A stretch of DNA of 64,000 nucleotides, taken from Cymbidium sinense (lineage: Eukaryota; Streptophyta; Magnoliopsida; Asparagales; Orchidaceae). The notes below the pieces were generated by a model that saw nothing but the letters and a program-made list of their open reading frames with translations, did no database searches and was not told where the DNA came from. Below, one piece after another: positions 59,820-64,000 of this stretch (positions are counted from its first letter, which is position 1; every line of letters begins with the position of its first letter). The position numbers and the translations under genes are program-made. The stretch lies in NCBI GenBank assembly GCA_021442155.1, contig CM038221.1, forward strand, positions 148,915,601-148,979,600. The letters are read 5' to 3'.

Positions 59820-59833
59820 GGGATATTACGTCC

Positions 59834-59865
59834 GGAGTCCGCACGTAGCTTTACGTGCGGACTCC
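59834..59865. repeat. Perfect terminal hairpin of M3
   Basis: Arms GGAGTCCGCACGTA and TACGTGCGGACTCC are exactly complementary, 14 bp each, around GCTT. The hairpin begins 14 bp inside the element end. M1 right keeps most of both arms, M2 left has lost the second arm, and M1 left is worn. The same place in every copy suggests a functional end motif. Confidence 0.85.
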
Positions 59866-60129
59866 AATCGCGGCTGACAGCTTCTCTGCCAAAAAATGGC
59901 CAGAGTACGAAACGCATTTTTTTCGCGGTTTATCGCCCGGCCCGACCCGAAACAGCGGGGAATGAGTATATGCGCGGGAGAAATTAAAAATATCTTCATT
60001 TAGGCGTTAATCGTATTTTTTTATTTGCAGAAATTCTGAAAGAGCTATGAAGAAGGAGAATGAATCACGGAAATGGAGGCATTGAGGAAATAGGCGATGA
60101 TGTCGTAAATAAAATGGATCGGTAATCTT

Positions 60130-60724
60130 TTTAAGGAGTTGTAATCCTTCCTCTGTATTCATATTTATTTTTCATGATTTTTTTGTAAAGTTCGGAGAAA
60201 ACATATTCAATGTAATCTTTCAGGAGGCTGTTGATTAATTTTTTAGTGCTTATTTACATATGTACTCTCTGTAGTGTCTTTCGAGTATAGACGATTTTTT
60301 TCCAGTTTTGTTTCACTTTCTGTAGCCTGGTTGTTCAGATCATGGTAACTAAATCCCAATCGAAGCAATGATGTGGCTGTTTAGGGATTTTAGGAGATTT
60401 CTGGCACCTCTGTACCTCTATACCTCTGTACCTCTGTACCTCTATACCTCTGTACCTCTGTCCTCACATGCATTCATACCTCATGCGGCCATACATATAC
60501 CTCACATACCTTACGTACCTTTGTACCCTCGGTACCCTTGTATGCCTCTGCCATATCGTTCTATACCTCTATACTGTTCCATACCTGCAGCCCTCTCATA
60601 CGCTCTTGCAATTTGGCTGTTGAGCTTTTGGTTTTGTGTCATACTCTCTGACAACCCTCATGCTTTCTCTGTACTCTCATTACATCTCTTTTATCTGTGA
60701 ACTGTTTGGACTCTATGTTTTGCG
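60130..60724 (+). repeat. M3 left array and 8-bp minisatellite
   Basis: Array words GTACTCTCTGTA, TTTCACTTTCTGTAGCCTGG, TGTTCAGATCATGGTAACTA and TTAGGAGATTTCTGG run from 60260 to 60400. About seven copies of the 8-mer CCTCTGTA, some with CCTCTATA, follow (60410-60465), then decayed relatives to 60600. It ends at the FAR1-like ATG. The 110-codon frame at 60368-60700 (LYLYTSVPLYLYTSVP) is a translation of the minisatellite, not a protein. Confidence 0.8.
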
Positions 60725-63094
60725 ATGAATGTGGTGAATGAAAATGCGATGATGAAGTTGTTTTATCTAATGACCCAAATTTGGGGTATCTGAACGCGGT
60801 TGTGCATAATGAAACCGAAACTTATGCACTATCAGTGATTATGCACATCAAAGCTTGATGTTAGAAAAGACCATACAAGTTATTGGCCAAACTCTAAGAA
60901 ATTGAAATCGAGATTTTACGTGTGCAGCAGTCGGAAAAAACAGTCAATCTAAACCATATAACAAAATTCAAGAAAAGCGTCACGAGGAGTGGTTGTCCGT
61001 GATGATTGATTGGTGTGGATTTGGAGGGAATAGTGCGTTAAAAATATATAGAGAGCCATAATCATTCATGGCAAAACTAGTGATCGCATCTTCTCGGATT
61101 GCAGTCGTTCTTGATGAGAAGGCATCATTTTGAAGACGATGACAGGTAGCATTAGTGCAAGCGGCAGCGTTATATCTAGGCGAGGAAGTTGGTGGGGTAG
61201 AATATTGGATTCACCAAAGAGATGCTTTCAATTTCATCCGAAGAAGCGAAGATCACGGATTACAGCGGTGATAAAGCAATTATCTGTTGTTCAAGGAAAG
61301 ACAAGCGGCCGAGATGTTTGCATGGGATGTTCGGGTTGATCGTCGATTGCTTGGTGAGTTTTTTTGGAGCAATGGTATGTCTAGGGTTGAATTTGATTGT
61401 TTTGGGGATGTGATAATTTTGATACTAGCTATCGGCTCAATAAATATAATCTTGTCGTACACTCGTTGGAGTGAATCATCATTGGCAAAAGCGTCTTATT
61501 CGGAGTAGCTTTTTTGTGGAAGAGACCATCGAGTCATTCACATGGTTATTGACATTTCTTCCGGTTGATGGGTGGAAGGCATCACATGCGATATTCTTGA
61601 TCAAGATCGAGCTATGGCGAAACTATCGAGAATGTACTACCGCATCGCAGCGTCATAGGTTGTGCCAATGGCATATCTCAAAAGCCCCTCAAGGTCCATT
61701 GCTTTAGTAGTAACAAGAGAGTTCAAGGGCTATTCTATGCATGCATGAGCAAATGTGACCAGAGGATGAGTTTGAGGATGCTTGAGTGCCATGCTAGAGG
61801 AGGGCAATGTATGATCATGCTTGGCTATCGAACTTTACAAAATTAGGCGAAATGGTCCCGCATTCAACAAAGATAGATTTTGTATTGGCCTGTTGTCCAC
61901 TCAGCGTAGTGAGGCCACAAATAGCGTGTGTCATGGTATTTCGAAGCCAACAAGTTCCCTGACAGATTGTTTCTTGGGATTGGAGAAGGTGATGGAAACA
62001 TGGCGCCGAAATGAACATGATGAAGACTTCAAGTGTATCCAGTCAGCAATTGTTCCTGTTGTTAAGAGTAGTCCAATTCTTAAACAAGCTGCTTTGTTTT
62101 ATACGAGGAAGCTTTACTCTATGTTCGAAGAAGAATTTCTGCATGGAGTTGGGGGATTATCTGTTACTGCGTCAGATGATAGGCCCATGGAGTACTTGGT
62201 GAGGAACTTAGAGAAGAAGAATGCATCCAAAACCTGGATTGTCCACTATGATGTGTGTACTATGGATATTTCTTGTAGTTGCCAGAAATTTGAAATGATG
62301 GGCATACTTTGTGCACACTGCATTAGAGTTCTTAGCCATAATGATGTACTGCGCATTCCGGATAAGTACCTCCTTATGCGGTGGTCTACCAGAGCAAAGA
62401 GGGACATCTACATCGATGGTTCATATAGAGGGTTAGTACATGGGGAGAGCAGAGATGGGACTGGCATTGTTTTCAGGAATCATATAAGTCGATATGCATA
62501 TCAAATTAGCTCAGCACGGGGGTAATAAGATAGGCGAGGATTACATGCTTGCATCTCTTAGCGACTATCGATGAAGTGGACTCCGTAATAAGTGGGAATT
62601 CTCCACCGATTGACGTGATCGCTTAAGAAGAAGAAGGCGACCACATCATCTCGGGATAAGGACAATCGAAGGATCCAATCAAGACGCCCAAAGGGTGTTT
62701 CCAACGCAAGGCTCAAGGCTTATTGGGAGAAATCCAAAAAATCCACAAGTACTTATGCTACTTGCCTCGATGTTGCTATTACTTATAGTTTCAGAAATTT
62801 TAATGTATTATATTTTCTTGTCTTAGAAACAAAAGTGAAGCCCGAGAGTGCTGTAGAACGGGATGCGTCACCGGTTGCAGCTCCACTCTCTGTTATGCCC
62901 CAGTGCTTTTCGCAGGTAAGCCTAGAATATTGCACATTGACGATGTAAATTATTCATCAATTACTAAGATGTTGTACTATTACTACAATATTGTTCCACA
63001 GGAATTCAATTCGACCTCGTCAGTCAACCAACATGCTGAAGGGTATACCAAGCTCATGATGGATATTATTACAAGCTGGCATTTTGATGCATGA
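60725..63094 (+). pseudogene. M3 FAR1-like transposase gene, 3' half open
   Basis: Start MNVVNE at 60725; one base is missing six codons later, and the FAR1 domain (SGCP..., about 60985; SHNHS, about 61060) and DDE region (FDTSYRLNKYNL, about 61417; RLCQWHISK, about 61660) are spread over frames. From 61821 to 62525 one frame of 234 codons is open: STQRSEATNSVCH, FLGLEKVMETWRRNEHDEDFKC, LFYTRKLYSMFEEEF, then a complete SWIM zinc motif CSCQKFEMMGILCAHCIRVL (about 62272-62331), IPDKYLLMRWSTRAKRDIY and ISRYAYQISS. An intron (about 62749-62826, GTACTT...TCTTAG) leads to the last exon ending LMMDIITSWHFDA. It is the best preserved FAR1-like copy here, but not functional as a whole. Confidence 0.83.
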
Positions 63095-64000
63095 TATTAT
63101 CCAAGAAGGCATTTTTTAGTTTCATTTTGTATGTTTTAGTCATAATGCGTGAAACTGTACAATTTTTTCCGGGCAAGAATGTCCTCAATTTTTTTGTTGT
63201 TTTTAAGTCTAGAACTGTTATTTGGTGAAGAATTGTTTACCTCTATAGCCCAGATGAGGTTTAATATTTAATTGTTTTTGTAGGTCTAACTGTTCATGCC
63301 TCCTTTTCTTACGTAAAATGATTTTTATGGTTGCTTTGTTTTAGTAGGCTAAATTTTTTTTAACTGCTCTTATGTACAACATTGTAATGCTTGGCATATG
63401 TTCTGGTGTCTTCTGCTTCCATTGAGTTCTCGCTTCAAATGCTATCATTCAAATCTAATCTTTTCGCTTTTTTTATGTGAGACTAAATTTTACATGCAAT
63501 GTAATGTCACGAATTCTCACCATTTACATGTGCAACTCAAAATATTAATATTTATCATTATCTTTTAAAATAAAATACATGACACCGTTGAATTTATTAG
63601 AAAAAAACCGTATTAGAAAAGAATTGTATTAGATGTATGTAATATTTAGATAGAATTCGATTTTCTCAAAAAGAATTGTATTGTTATGTTTTTTTTTTAA
63701 ACATATTTTCTCTAAACTTTGAATTTATTTCTACTCAAGATAAAACGTAAGCATCCAATTAGATGCATTTCATGTATTTAAGGTTATTTTTTGCCTCGAT
63801 TAAATTTATTTATAAAAATACTATTTACCATTTCTCTCATATGGAACATATATTCAATGATTAGCACAATATTCAATTCGATATGTATTCAGTAAGTCTA
63901 TTGTGGAGCTCAAATGTTGGCATAGAAGGCTCTGCAATATATATAATATTCAATGATTAGCACAGAAGTATAGTGGGTACATAGAAGGCTCTGCTAAATT
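63095..64000. other. AT-rich DNA after the M3 FAR1-like gene
   Basis: The first 60 bp resemble the M2 3' UTR. The rest has no frames. Near the window end ATTCAATGATTAGCACA and CATAGAAGGCTCTGC each occur twice about 50-100 bp apart (63853/63950, 63925/63980), a partial tandem duplication. Confidence 0.5.

Larger units (their letters stand above)
59820..64000. mobile_element. M3: left part of a Mutator-like element
   Basis: The left end GGGATATTACGTCCGGAG stands directly after a CTCTCTCTC run in the T1 3' LTR. The right end is not in the window. By analogy with M2 a convergent Kaonashi gene is expected beyond 64000. The insertion site is only about 90 bp further along the LTR than that of M2. 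Confidence 0.75.

Noticed and set aside
59820..59830. ATATTAC at element ends resembles the geminivirus nick site TAATATTAC
   Set aside because: One base differs in most copies, it lies beside rather than in the hairpin loop, and 9-bp duplications with DDE-type genes point to Mutator-type movement.
60368..60700. 110-codon frame with LYLYTSVP repeats
   Set aside because: It translates the CCTCTGTA minisatellite; the same repeat reads on the other strand at 41270-41669 and neither shows family features.

Overview
This 64-kb window is AT-rich plant nuclear DNA made almost entirely of nested transposable elements. The pointers to a flowering plant are FAR1/MULE transposase-like genes, a Ulp1-type 'Kaonashi' gene, Ty3/gypsy elements, a Tourist-like MITE and long (TA)n, (CT)n and (AAT)n tracts. 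I cannot name the species. I recognise no intact single-copy host gene, rRNA or tRNA.

The main discovery is a family of large Mutator-like elements (M1-M4). M1 (2500-14723, 12.2 kb) is bounded by a perfect 9-bp target-site duplication, GTTCTTTAG, and by inverted ends GAGAAAATATTACG. M2 (36278-46418, 10.1 kb) sits inside the 5' LTR of a retrotransposon. The matching uninterrupted site survives in that retrotransposon's 3' LTR. M3 begins at 59820 and runs off the window. M4 (about 18340-20506) is a fragment. In M1 and M2 two genes point at each other from the two ends: a FAR1-like (mudrA/FHY3-type) transposase gene and a Kaonashi-type gene (plant-mobile N-terminal region plus Ulp1/C48-like C-terminal region). 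This copies the convergent mudrA/mudrB layout of maize MuDR, with the Ulp1-like gene in the mudrB position. Just upstream of both genes lie arrays of about 146-150-bp units, each centred on a palindrome of the type TGTACTCTCATGAGAGTACA. In M1 two unit types alternate strictly. All copies are decayed; the best open stretches are the M4 Kaonashi exons 1-2 and the 3' half of the M3 FAR1 gene.

Layout. 1-2490: AT-rich DNA with a GC-rich island (700-1065) and two dispersed repeats. 2500-14723: M1, whose Kaonashi gene is split by a 1.74-kb foldback element (5717-7458). 14733-18340: dispersed repeats and unassigned DNA. 18340-20506: M4. 20510-27240: gypsy element G1 on the minus strand (LTR, primer site, gag, protease with a lost active-site Asp). 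27240-35256: AT-rich DNA, a Tourist MITE (29015-29458), a second G1-type LTR (32235-34160) and other repeats. 35257-59819: a large Tat/Ogre-like Ty3/gypsy element T1 with LTRs of about 5.7 kb, M2 nested in its 5' LTR, a ruined reverse transcriptase (53795-54613), tandem repeats in its 3' part, and M3 inserted in its 3' LTR. 59820-64000: M3 with its FAR1 gene.

Working model (inference): both gene types were driven from symmetric repeat-array promoters in the element ends, and the same transposase recognised the palindromes in both ends. The copies here are too damaged to act by themselves.
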